Below, in pieces: positions 43,946-55,600 of a stretch of DNA of 64,000 nt; position 1 is the first letter of the stretch, and every line of letters begins with the position of its first letter. The stretch is taken from contig JAJEKV010000035.1 in NCBI GenBank assembly GCA_021234155.1, positions 3,608,224 through 3,672,223 on the forward strand, in the 5' to 3' direction. The position numbers were made by a program, and so were the translations under genes. The stretch comes from Isoetes taiwanensis. Lineage: Eukaryota > Streptophyta > Lycopodiopsida > Isoetales > Isoetaceae. The notes beneath the pieces are model-generated. The model saw nothing but the letters and a program-made list of their open reading frames with translations. It ran no database searches and was not told the origin of the DNA.

Positions 43946-46900
43946 TCAGGTACTTTCTGAAGTGAGATCAATTAATTCTCCACTACTAGCAATAGTCTGC
44001 AACGAACATTCTAACGCGTTAAAGGTGCTAACCATTGAAAACATACAGGGCTGACAAAAACTTTCCTACAGATGAACTTTACCTTGGCTCGCTTAGCCAC
44101 TTGGCTTTCTTCTTGGTCACAAATGCTCTTGATAAGAAAGCTGAGTCTAGCAATCTCCTGTTGAGTAGCCTTCCACTTGTTCATTTTCTCATTAAAAATA
44201 TCTTGAGTCTTGCTTATCGTACAGAAGGAATCTTGCCCTCTGCCACCTTCTTTTGCTGTTGCATTTATTGTGGTTCGTCCAAAGTAGCGAGAAATTCTTC
44301 ATTTAAAAATGACAGTGAGGGATTAATGCATACGTTTTAGCAAAAACGAAAAAGTAAAGATTAGCACTTACATATATATAAACTTTCGAACATCGCTTAT
44401 GCTGTTGAAATTTCTCTGGGTGAACATTGCACTTGGACCTCTGAGAAACTCCTCCACTTGGGGATAGCCAGGAATTTTGGCATCTGGCTGACACCAGGAA
44501 AACACAGGCTTTGACTTGCTTTTGAGAAATTGTACACATCCTTGAGCCAGTTTCTTCATAGCTGCCTTCCCAATGTCGGTATGTTTTGCCTCCTTCCACA
44601 ATGTATCATCTCGCACTAGCTCTGTCAGAAGAATTTCATTGGTCTGCGGTTCTTGCAGAACCTTCTTTACCAGCAGGTCCAGAGCCCGTTCGTCTTGCAA
44701 CCAAAGAACAATACTCATCACCTTACGGACATGTTTAAAAGGTGCTCCTGATTGGCGACTTTCGCCAATGTTTGATCCTAGTAAAACCTTGTCCACAAGG
44801 ACCTGACACATTTCAGCAAAGAAAGGGTTTTCTTTAAGATTCAGACTATTGGCAGCAGCTGTATCTTTGAGGCTGACCACTATGTTGCATAAACTTTGAG
44901 TTGAAGCATAATGGCTTTGCTTAGCAAACGAGCTAACCATAGACTCCTCCCCAAGCTTAAAAGCCAACAACCCAATAGATGATAAAGCAGCATCACCCAT
45001 GTTTGATCCTAGTAAATCCCTGTCCACAAGCATCTGGAACAGTTTAAGAAAGAAAGGGTTTTCCTTGAAACTGAGATTATTGGCACCACCTGCATCTTTC
45101 AGGTTGACCACTAAATTGTATAAACTTTGAGTGGAAGCATATTGGCAGTTCTTAACAAAGGAGCTAACGATAGACTCTTCCCCCAGAGTAAAAGCCAACG
45201 GTCCAATGGCTGCTAAGGCAGAATCGCCCATGTTTGGCTCTGATAAATCCCTGTCCACGAGCATCTGGCACAGTTTAGCAAAGAAAGTGTTTTCTTTAAG
45301 ACTGAGGCTATTAGCAGTAGCTGCATCTTTCAGGCTGATTACTAAATTGTATAAACTTTTGGTCGAAGCAGAATGGATCTTCTGAACATATGAGCTAAGC
45401 ATAGACTCCTCCCCCAGAGTAAAAGCCAACAGCCCAATGGCTGATAAGGCAGAATCAGTCATGTTTGATCCTACTAAATCCCTGTCCACGAGCATCTGGA
45501 ACAGTTTAGAGAAGAAAGTATTTTCTTTAAGACTGGGGGTATTGGCAGCAGCTTCATCTTTCAGGCTAAAAACTACATCATATAAACTTTGAGTTGAAGC
45601 ATAATGGCTCTGCTTAACAAATGAACTAACCATAGACTCCTGCCCCAGAGTAAGAACTAACAGGCCAATGGCTGACAAAGCAGCACCTTGGAGGCTGAAA
45701 TCTTTCCCCTCCTCGCAGTTGATAAAAGAGAGAATTTTTTGAGCAACAAGCACTGCAAAATCATGGCAGCCTAAGCTCTCTAGCTCAAGGCCAATAATTG
45801 CATACCGTTCAGCTTCACTTGCAAACCTGTGTTTGAGGAAAAGACTTTCTAAAATACTGATGCCACATGGCTGCCATCCCTTACTTTTAATAACTAAGGC
45901 CAGTGTCTTAGCAACTTCAGCATTGCCAACCCCTCCATAGGAATTTTTTTTAGCAGCTTTAACAGTGTGTATTTTACTTGCGGGGATTGTAGCCATGGGC
46001 CTCTCATAGCCAAATGAATTTGCGAGGATATGAATCATTCGAAGCAGATCCTCTACTTCTCCTACACTAAGACAAAGCTTCAGAAGACGATTTGCAATCT
46101 CACCTTTCCCAATTTCTAAACGCGTCCAAAAATGTTTTGTAGTCTTGGGAGACATCCATATCTTTTTTGGATACTGCTCGCATATGCTTAGCAACTCTCT
46201 CATATCCACTCTAGCATTTGCTTCATCATCTTCTGCTCTTTTTATGAGGTTGACTAAACTGCTCATAGGAAGAAACTTGACACTCAGAAACCTAGGCCAT
46301 ATAACTAGAGCAGCAAGGTAATAATAGTATTCCTCTGTAGGTCCTTCGTTCCCTGTGTATGGTTCCTCATCTATTGAATCAGGTTTCAGTCCTTCTAAAG
46401 GATCGTCGTCCTCATGCTTAACCACTTCTGTTGATAAATCTAACCAAAGCCTCTCAAATTGGACTGTTTTGCCACTCCTTGAAATCCATGTTTCTGGCTC
46501 GAACTCATTCTCCTCAACAGGATCGCCACATGCATATGTGTCATGCTTTTTCAATAAGCACAAGTGAAGATCCAACAACAAATTATCGGCACATTTGCCA
46601 AGAACCTCTGCCACAAAACGGTCACGCCCTTTTAACCCAGCAAAGGAAAGGTTGGCCTCTGTGTATTGGTGAGAGAGTAGAACTACTAGCTTAGATTCTG
46701 AACTGTTTTTGTCCAAGTATGATTTGAGAACTGCCTCTATACTAGACAAATTCTGAGGTAATCTTTCAACCATGAAGCTGTCCTTGTTGACGTTTTTCCT
46801 CACAACATTGAATGCCAAACATAACCGACAACCTTGTACCACTTCTTCAAGCTTGTGCTGGCAATCAGCATAAAATGCCACATGATAAAAACTGCTATGT

Positions 46901-47541
46901 GAATTTCTTGCAAAACCAAACCGTTGAATTCCTCTACCATGCTCAACAACCAGCATTCCACCTTCATGGCCACATTCAGTAGGCAGTTGAAATATGAGTG
47001 TGGCAACCATTCCAGGCTCCTTTTCTGTATCTCTGTGCGGCTTGAAATGACCTCCTTTGTTGTAAAGGATTAGCTTATATAAGTTTATCTCTACATCATC
47101 TTCTAGGAGTCCCAAACTAGTAAGAGCATCTGAAGCAGCCAGCTTCCATGGCTGACATTCCAACCTAACCTTTGAAGCATCCAACTGCCAAGCCCTCCTA
47201 ACTTTAGAATCCACCACAGTTTTCTTCCCTTTGCCATAAGGTGCATGATCGCACATCTTCTGGAGTCGAGCTGCATCTCGTTCAGACAAAGGGAGTGGCA
47301 GGTTCCCTAGGTCAGTTATAGAAATGCTGTTTGGCAACATATGATTTGGCGAAACTTCACCACCACAGGCAAATGTATGCGTACCCAGTAAGTCATACAA
47401 TGTTCCAAGCAGGTTTTCAGAACCCTTACCCGCGATGGATTCTTCTTCACTTTCGCTCATAGAGGCCTCCGGAGATTCGTCTTCATCATCCATTGAGTCT
47501 TCCATACAGCGTTCCGAAGATTCTTCCGATGAGCAGCCCAT
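43946..47541 (-). CDS. 2OG-Fe(II) oxygenase-like protein with four 77-residue repeats
   Basis: Three exons on minus: 44372-47541, 44083-44296 and 43946-43996. The donors are ATATAT|GTAAGT and GCCAAG|GTAAAG, the acceptors AAATGAAG and TCGTTGCAG, and all phases match, giving 1,144 residues. After an acidic start (1-45), a double-stranded beta-helix oxygenase domain lies at about 145-250: YNKGGHFKPHRDTEKEPG (H169, D171), YADCQHKLEEVVQGCRLCL (H229; R239 for 2-oxoglutarate). About 617-925 are four tandem 77-residue repeats, each with LSAIGLLAFTLGEES and LKENPFF..L.Q.LVDRDL. The C-terminus (1055-1125) is charged and coiled-coil-like. No signal peptide is seen. I start at MGCSSEES because the open upstream segment looks like untranslated leader. 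The substrate is unknown. Confidence 0.9.
44766..45690 (-). repeat. Four tandem 231-bp coding repeats in the oxygenase gene
   Basis: The four units translate to 77 residues each with no frame change. They share SLYNLV-SLKD, KENPFF or KENTFF, and VDRDL-GSNM. The repeats are close enough in sequence to have arisen by recent unequal exchange. An alpha-helical repeat (HEAT/TPR-like) is my guess. Confidence 0.9.
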
Positions 47542-48270
47542 GAAACTATACCTACAGTGCCCTAGGTCTGTGTTGAGAGAGCACAAAAGAGGAAATGCGC
47601 AGTCGAACAATGGAATGGAATGGAATGGAGGGAAATGCCCCTTTACCAACCGGGATTGTTCGCAATATAGATATTGTACGGTAGATATTCCCGGCAGCCC
47701 ATGCATGGCATGGCGGGAGAGTTCTGCAATCATTTTTCAATTTTGTTTTCGGATGAAAAACATATTAGCCGTTAGATTTGTTTTTGGTTCAATGATTCTG
47801 GTCGTGTATTTCCCAGATGGCTGCTTATGTTGGCTTTAAATTACAGGGAGACTAATTCGCTTCATCTCTATGCAAAGAAGGTATCACCGCTTGTTAGTCC
47901 AACCCCTTTCTTTCGGCCGCTTATAAGTAGCAAAGAGGGCCAGCAGGTCACGTATATTAGTTTGTCAAAACTCATGCCTGGCAATCCCTTTGCCATCCCA
48001 ACCCTTTGCCATCCCAACGTAGACACTAAGGGATGTTGGTTTCTTCTACGTAAACCACTAGGGCCAGTGTTTTGCTTGTATTTTTGGTGTAAGTTATTTT
48101 TTTGGTAACTTTGGTTCCCTGTTTCCTAAGCGGCGCCACCAGAGCACCGCTAACTTGAAAGAAATGCCCCTGGATTTTCTCATATGCCAAGGACATTGCT
48201 TCCGCTATACACAGCTTTGCGAAATTTTATCATGCTAATAAAGAAAATAGCAAGCTTTCTTCTTCAAAAG
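47542..48270. other. 5' leader and likely promoter side of the oxygenase gene
   Basis: The frame stays open upstream to an ATG at 47733 but encodes an unlikely leader built on a GGAATGGAATGGAATGG repeat (47617-47640). No clear TATA box was identified. No other gene is seen. Confidence 0.4.
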
Positions 48271-49260
48271 TGAAAAAGGAAAAGGCCTCTCCGAAAGTGA
48301 AAAAGGAAAAGGCCTCTCCGGCGAGGATTTTAGGATGTTTCTTCTGTAGGTTCTTCTGCAGTACCAATTTCGGCACATGAGATCTCCAAATTTTCCTCAC
48401 AAACTGAGGAATTCGTCTCAAAACTCCAAACCAAGGTGCAATGCTGTGTTCTGCCAAGAACATAAAGTATAAAGATGAAGCCCTGTCTTTGGGCAAGATC
48501 ATTCGGCCAAATTTTGCAGCTCAGTCCCCTTTTCTGCCTTCCGGAATGCTTTGGAGAGTAGGTTTTTCAAGCCCTTTTCTGTTGTAGATCTTTTCTTTTT
48601 CTTCATCACGTTTTTCTTGAGCAGAGAAGTGATTAAATCCTTGCCAGTTTTGGAATTTAGAGTAACCTGGGCTTCTCAAGGACAGATTGTGTGAGAGCTA
48701 GCCATAACCCGAGACAAAAACTACCGATTCCTTACTCCACAAGATCCTGCCAAAATGTAAACAAACATTAGCAAAGAAAACAAATTAACAAACGAGAAAC
48801 TAAGACGCTAACATAACACAACAATACCTTAGAATGGCAACAAAGATCGCCGCCAGGAAACAAAAACTAGCACAGAGTAGTAGAAAACCGCAAGATTGAC
48901 CATAAGCAAAGCAAAGAACCTGCAAAAATGGATTAAACATTGAGAAAAAACAAGAACAAGGAAAATATGAGCTCAAATGTGCAAGCGCCAAAAGATTTTA
49001 CCGCCTCTGCCAAAAAAAATCGTCAAAACTCTTCATTGCCTTCAAATCTGTAACAAGAAAAAGAAAAAGATGAGGAATAATAGGAAGCGCCATGTCTGCG
49101 CCATCAAAAACTACCAGATTGGTCCAAAATACTGCTCCTCCAGCAACATGCAGCCACCGAAAAAATGCCGGAGAGAGACAGAAAGAAAGAAAAAATCGCA
49201 GGATTTTTTTTCTCCCCCACCGCCACGTTACGCAAAAACACCGCCCTCAGGGTCCCGTCA
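48271..49260. other. Intergenic DNA with a 26-bp tandem duplication
   Basis: AAAGTGAAAAAGGAAAAGGC with CTCTCCG occurs twice at 48268-48320. The short frames on both strands have no recognised homology. Confidence 0.5.
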
Positions 49261-49387
49261 GGGAACCCATGGCCGGTCGGGGGTTTCGGCGGGAAACCGC
49301 TGGCGGCGCCCGCTTCGGGGCTAACGCCCCCAGCGGCAGCCAGCCGGCGGTTTCCCGCCGGAAACCCCCTCCTACCCATGGGTTCCC
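49261..49387. repeat. GC-rich imperfect palindrome
   Basis: The left arm (49261-49303: GGGAACCCATGG, GGGGGTTTCGGCGGGAAACC) and right arm (49340-49387: GGTTTCCCGCCGGAAACCCC, CCATGGGTTCCC) are inverted copies around a ~36-base GC-rich centre. It stands out sharply from AT-rich surroundings. It may be a fold-back transposon or the centre of a MITE. Confidence 0.8.
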
Positions 49388-50350
49388 TAGCACATACCGG
49401 CGTACGCAAGGTAAGCATATTGGATTGATGCAATTTCAATTCAATTGCGAGTAATTAAATTTAAAACCTAAATACATTATTAACAACACACTGGCGGGGG
49501 CATTGGAGCTTGCATATTGTGGTTGCAGACAAGGACGCTGACCGAAAACGTGAGCAACCTTGCCTGTGCATTCTGCAATTTGACTTTATCGAAGGGTCAC
49601 GTGCACCTACGAGGCAGTTCGTAACATTGTAAGCGTATTAATATCTTTTTGTTTGTGCCAATTGTAAATTGTTAATTATTCAATGCTACCTACTACGGCG
49701 ATGGAGGCACGAAGCAGCTGCAATACACAACGCACCTTGCATTGCTCTGGATGTTCCTTAACAACACAACCACATGCACTTTGGCGTCTATATTATAAAT
49801 TTTGTGAAGCATTTTATTGCTGACCTGCAAAACAGAACTTTGCAGAATGTTAATATCTCACTTGAAATTTAGCAGCACTTGCTTACTGAGGAAATCAAAC
49901 TAATAAATTGTTGCACTTATTGTAGGTTGTTATTGGCAAATACTGGTTCAGTATAAATGATATCCATCTTCTAACGAAAAAGTTCCCTTGTCTGCCTCTT
50001 GAAACTTAACACATAGTATATATCTTCCTTCAGATTCTGATAATGGGCGTATGCACATGAAATCATATGTTTCACACTCTTGCATTACCCCAAGAATGCA
50101 AGATTGCGAAAGACCCCCACTCTACACTCTACGGTTTTTATATTGTGCATTTGGATCTTGGTGGTCAGTGTCGAGTGCAGCGCATATGACATGTGGTCGT
50201 TGTTCAACCTAACAACCTAGATCAACAGTTTAAAATAAATTAACCTATATACAAAAATCCCGCATAATTATTTGACTCTAGCCTTTGCATTAACTAGTGG
50301 TAATACACTAGTTCTAAAACATATATGTCTCGAGTCCATGGATGTTAAAA
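49388..50350. other. AT-rich intergenic DNA
   Basis: No gene or repeat recognised. Confidence 0.4.
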
Positions 50351-50353
50351 CAA

Positions 50354-50459
<106 letters not shown>

Positions 50460-50570
50460 AGCTACAACCGGCATGAACTTCTTTAAGAAATCGAGAAGCA
50501 CCAACAATATCTATCTATCTATTAACTTAAATAGCTACAACCCGCATGAACTTCTTTAAGAAATCGAGAA

Positions 50571-51876
50571 GCACCAGCAGTCATCGCATCACTATTCCCA
50601 AAGAGCTCCCAGAAGTTGCCAGCCTTTTTGCCTCCAGCAAAATGTCTCATCGTCGTTATTGCTGCCGATCGTTCAGCTGACTATCTTATCGGTCTTCATG
50701 TCTTCTCTTTTTATGTATTCCATGGTGCATGGTTTTGATCTTCCTTATTTATTATTATGGGGTTTGCATTGTCTTCATGAAAGTTCGCTTGAGTCTGTTA
50801 TGCATGAATGATATAGGTTAGGTATTTTTATTCTTACTTCCATAGCGTCATGTCATTAGGTATTCTCTGTAGTTTGTTGTAGTCAATCGACAAATCATAC
50901 CTTGCTATGCATTATGGAGTATGCGGAGGATTAATTATATATCCTCATATCCTTCCATATCGTTGACTTACGTTAGTTTTGTCGAATATTTTGAGTGCAA
51001 GGTTCAACAGCCATTGCCGTCCCTGAGGATTGAGGCTCCTTTAGTGCTACATACATAAAGAAACTTATAGACATTTTGGATTTTAGCTATTGTGGAGTGC
51101 TCTTGACACAGAAATGAACTCAAATTCCCTGTATGCAGTAGACGAAAGAACAAAGATAAAATTAGGGCCATCAGCAGCAACTACACAGACGAAGTACAGT
51201 TATATCTTTAGGGTAAGACCACATGTAGGTTTGGTTCTGCCATTCAAGGTGATCACTTGTTACGATCTTCATTTGTTTTTTCTTTTTTTCTCCTTAATGC
51301 AGATGAACTTGCCAACTAGCATTCCCTTCCTGTTTTTCAATCTGCAAGGTGAGAACTGTACGGGGACCTTATCGAACAGCATGCCCGTGCAAATCCCCCT
51401 TCTGTCGTCGATTATATTTTTCCTGGCGGAATAACCACATGGCTTCAAGTTGGCCTTGATCATATCCCTCTTTAAGAACCCTTCCCTGGATTCCCAAGCA
51501 TCTTAAGTCTAGATGAGCCCTTCCGATATCGCTCAGCCCTTTTGCACCTCTACTCACATGGCTTTCCCATTCATTGACACCTTCCTCGTTTCCATAAACA
51601 TTTTGCACACACACTTAAGAATAGTTTTGGTGCCTGGAGTAATATCTTGTTTTCTTCATTTCCACCGTGCTCTCGACGATTGTCTAGTTTTGAAGCATGT
51701 TTACCAATATTTTCAAGCTTTTTTACCCCTAGTAGGAGAATTATTTTGTACTTAGTGATTTTACTAAAGCTCAATGAGAATACCACTTCACTTAGCCAAA
51801 GTATGTGCTATCTGGAACCTTGCTACCGATTTTTTCAAGGTATTTTTCTTCCTTGTTATAGACTTCACCCAATGTT
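50571..51876. other. Intergenic DNA, no assigned gene
   Basis: Frames at 51090-51434 (plus) and 51369-51614 (minus) show no recognised motif. Confidence 0.4.
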
Positions 51877-53209
51877 TTGATGGAAACCTTCAGATCTAAA
51901 GCAAAGGAGTTTGTGACACATAATTTCAGGTATAAATGGCAGCAAGCCATGTTTAGACAACTACTGAACAGGTTTGCTGATGATCAGTGGTTGACTTTGC
52001 AGAGAATTACTCTTTCAAGGAGCAGAATGAAGTCCAGTCCAAGCATTGGCATAATAAGCAGATCACTATTCTTGTGCACCTCACATATAGAAGGGATCCT
52101 GAGACACAAGAAATGATCAAGGAAGAACATTTTTATATATCTGATGACAGAAAACATGATTCTTTGTTTGTGCAGCATTGCTTTCTCTTACACAATCATT
52201 GGATGCAAGAGAAGGAAATCACTTTGAAGAAGCATTATATCTTCTCAGATGGTGCAGCCTCACAATTCAAAGGTAAAAAATCATTTTACTTTGATGCTAG
52301 ATTCAAATCTTTAACAGGTTTAGACATGATGTGAAACTTTTGGTGCTCTAGCCATGGGAAGGGAGAACATGATGGTGCAGGAGCAGTAATAAAGAGGGTT
52401 TTAACAGCAGCACAGTTGAAGGGCAGCAAGATGACCAATGCACACGAGGTGGTGGAATGGCTAAAAGCAAAGACATGTCAACAAAGAAAGACCCACAACA
52501 TATAAAAAGAAGATTCAAACTGTAAGTAGAACTTTTTGGGAGGTTGAAATAGGACAAATGGACAGAAAAAATCAGTGGGAAGCACATCCTATTGAAGGAT
52601 CTAGAAACCGTCATTGTTTCCATGGGTGTTCAAATCACATGACACATTTACAGGTCAGAAACCTCTCTTGCTTTTGCACAGATTGTTTAGATTTAAATTG
52701 GGAATCTTGCCCCAATGCATCATATACTAAGAAGTTTGAACTAGTTGTGGTGTAATGACCCATCAAAGCTATTATTGAAGAAGAAGTACATGATGAAGGA
52801 GAAGAAGCATATATTGGCGTGGCCCGACTTATGTAGCATGCAAGTATCTGTAGGTGATGTCTTTGCAGTGGTGGCTCCAAATAACAATCACGAGAATGTG
52901 AAATTCTACCTTATCCTATGTACCAAAGCTAAGTACTTGGTGTTAGAAGACTTTGTAGATATGCAAGGGCAGAAGTTTGTGAAAGGGGATGAGGTAATAG
53001 AAGGGACATACTATGAGAAGTTGGTGAATTGTAAATCCAGCTACAAGTTTTATAGAGGAAATAAAGCAATTGTTTATGCCACTCAAGTTGCAAAGAACAA
53101 AGTCAGGTTGGTTCAAGCAAAGCACGTTGTTAAGCAGGGAGTGGTTTACACTCTAAGTGCCAAAGAAGAACAAGATATTCTAGAGAGGCTTCCCACGTTA
53201 TTGGAATAA
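51877..53209 (+). pseudogene. Decayed DDE-type transposase of an unusual family
   Basis: Successive frames carry one protein. 51890-51985 has FRYKWQQAMFRQLLNRF; from 51987 VVDFAENYSFKEQNEVQSKHW (first acidic block) and FYISDDRKHDS; then YIFSDGAASQFKG (second Asp) near 52240. After a stop at 52332 comes FWCSSHGKGEHDGAGAVIKR. From about 52500, in a shifted frame, are RTFWEVEIGQ, GSRNRHCFHGC and a VRNLSCFCTDCLDL zinc-like motif. A 154-codon tail runs to 53209. The DFAENYS / DGAASQFK / HGKGxxDGxGxxxKR pattern I associate with DDE transposase-like proteins common in animal genomes; the superfamily name is not certain. Confidence 0.65.
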
Positions 53210-53399
53210 TGGAAAGAGCAATTGTGTAAAGGGTACTGTATCAGTACTTTTATGAATATAAAGAAGTTTCCGTATTTTGCATTCTCATTTTTGATGCTTC
53301 AGTTACAGAATTTTGTACTCGAATGTTGAATGAATTCCAAATTTCAATCAATTTCAATTGGTGGTGTTTCATACTATTTCAAATTGCTGGTATACAGAC

Positions 53400-54000
53400 A
53401 GGGCACTGAGGCCAATTTACAAGGTAAAACATCCAAGTACAAGGTATAACAAAACCAATTTACAAGGTAAAACATGTAAGTACAACAGAATTAGAAAAAG
53501 GCACAAGGCACAAATTTACACAAGGTACAAGGTATAACAAAACCACAAATTTACAGAAAGGCACAAGGCCATCATCCACATTAAAGAAGGCACTAAGGCC
53601 TGGATTACAGAAGGCACAAGGCCTGGATTACAGTCGGCACAAGGCCATTACAATTAAAGGCACTAAGGCCTGGATTAAACAAAAGGCACAAGGCCTGGAT
53701 TAAACTGAAGGCACAAGGCCTATAGCATGTGTTTTTCAAAAATTTACAAAAGGTACATAGCAAAACCAATTGATTAAAACACGTAACAAAATAAAAAATT
53801 TACAGAAAGGCACAAGGCCATCATCTATTAAAGAAGGCACTAAGGCCTGGATTACAGAAGGGTCGGCACAAGGCCATTACAATCAAAGGCACTAAGGCCT
53901 GTATTAAAGAAAAGGCACAAGGCCTGGATTAAACTGAAGGCACAAGGCCTATAGCATGTGTTTTTCAAAAATATACAATGGCACAAAAGGCCTGTTTCAG
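53400..54000 (+). repeat. GGCACAAGGCCTGGATTA tandem repeat array
   Basis: About twenty copies of AAAGGCACAAGGCC or GGCACTAAGGCCTGGATTA in short tandem runs. A longer unit of ~240 bases is also repeated: 53560-53740 and 53797-53970 share the order AAAGGCACAAGGCCATCAT, the TGAAGGCACAAGGCCTATAGC block and ATGTGTTTTTCAAAAAT. Confidence 0.9.
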
Positions 54001-54205
54001 AAGAACTTGTAATCAAAAGAAAAAAAAAGAAGCAAAGATCTATTAACAAAGGGTCTTCAGGGTCTTCAGGCTCAGTCGATCCTTCTCCAATATGTTGATG
54101 ACTCATTTAGCTTTTTATACAATGGTATTAGTAACATTGATTTCTTCTTAAAGTATCAAGAACTTCAGTGAAGCTTCAAGTATACATCGAAACTACCATA
54201 AGTCT

Positions 54206-55600
54206 GTGATCATTGGTGATTCAAGTCAACTTGATATTTTAGGGATCAAATGCATGGCTGTCAATCAAGTTACAACTCTTTTAGGTATGCCTCTAGCCCT
54301 GGACATTAGCTCTAGGAACCTGTGGAGTCCAATTGTTGCCAGGATCAGGAAAAAGCTCAACAACTATGGTAGTTGTCTGTCCTTAGCAGGCAGGTCCATT
54401 ATTGCTTCCTCTGTTTTAGCAAGTTCCCATGTTTATTTTTCTTCAGCCCTTCTTGCCCCTAAATGCATCTATCAGCAAATTGAGAGAATCATTAGAAATG
54501 TTATATGGGGTAAGAATCATATGATCAATTGGAAATTTGTCACCAAAAAGAAATGTTTAGGTGGTCTTGGATGTAAAAATTTGCTTCTTCAAGCCTATGC
54601 TATGGCAGGGAAATATATTTGGAAGATCTTGTTCAACAAAAACTATCCTGCCGCTGAGTTTTTTCAATATTGGCTAAACAAAAGTTTTTAAAGGACATCC
54701 TTCAATTGCCCATCAACTGCCTTCTTCTGCTTTTTATGATATTAAGCCTGCTGTTAATACTTCTCCCTTGACGAGGAATTTAATTACTGCATGGAATAAA
54801 GTTTCTAAAGCTTTCTCTCATAATAATTTAAATCAAGGCCATCATGACATGAATATCTTTTGGAATCCTCATTTTTCTAAAAGAGATAATATTCCTCTAG
54901 CCATAAACCACCCCAACATTTATAAGAAATGGCTTTGATCATAATGTTTGTAAGCTTGGAAATCTGTGGTCAAATGGAAGATGGATCTCATGGACTAGGC
55001 TCAGGACTAAGGTTAGGGGTACAAATTCGGATAGGCTGCTATTTAAGCATATTATTGGCAAGATGGTTAATATTAATTTGGATGCTAATGGTACTTGTGG
55101 AATTACCTGGTCATTCAGAGACAAAAAAAATCTATAAGGTCTCAAACATATATGACTTCTTGAATACTTCGAATAAGCCATCTAAAGCATCCATCTATTA
55201 GAATATCTCTAAGGAGGAAGAAGCTAAGTTATTAAAAAATGTATGGAATCTTATTGTGCCCCAAAAGTTTCTTATTTTAATTGGTTGATTAGTAATAAGT
55301 GTTCCAAACTTGCAAATCATTAACAGACACCAGACTACAATCAATGATATTCCATCAAATATGTTAGCATCTCCACATTGTCCTCTTGGTTGCAGTGAAT
55401 AGGAATCCATGGAGCGTATCTTTCTCTGCCCTAAGTTAAACCACTTTCTAAAATTGGTTTGAAGTGTATTTTAATATCCAGAGACTTGTGAGAATAATTG
55501 ATTTCATCATGAATAATAATGCTTTCTTGAATACTATTTGTTTCACTGCATTATGGAATCTTTGGAAGCATAGGAATAGATGTCTGTATGGTGGTCACAA
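54206..55600 (+). mobile_element. L1-type LINE tail (5'-truncated, decayed)
   Basis: The frame at 54206-54691 has LLGMPLALDISSRNLWSPIV, YGSCLSLAGRSIIASSVLAS, IERIIRNVIWGKNHMINWKF and KKCLGGLGCKNLLLQAYAM, the part of plant L1-type ORF2 after the RT core. It continues through frame changes with KLGNLWSNGRWISW (about 54950) and a zinc-binding CPLGCSE..ESMERIFLCP at 55380-55430. The RT core and endonuclease are absent. A distant A run at 56650 may or may not be its tail. Confidence 0.85.

Noticed and set aside
47542-47733. Upstream ATG giving 64 extra residues to the oxygenase
   Set aside because: The extension is built on a GGAATGGAATGG repeat and resembles untranslated leader; MGCSSEES gives a more natural acidic start.
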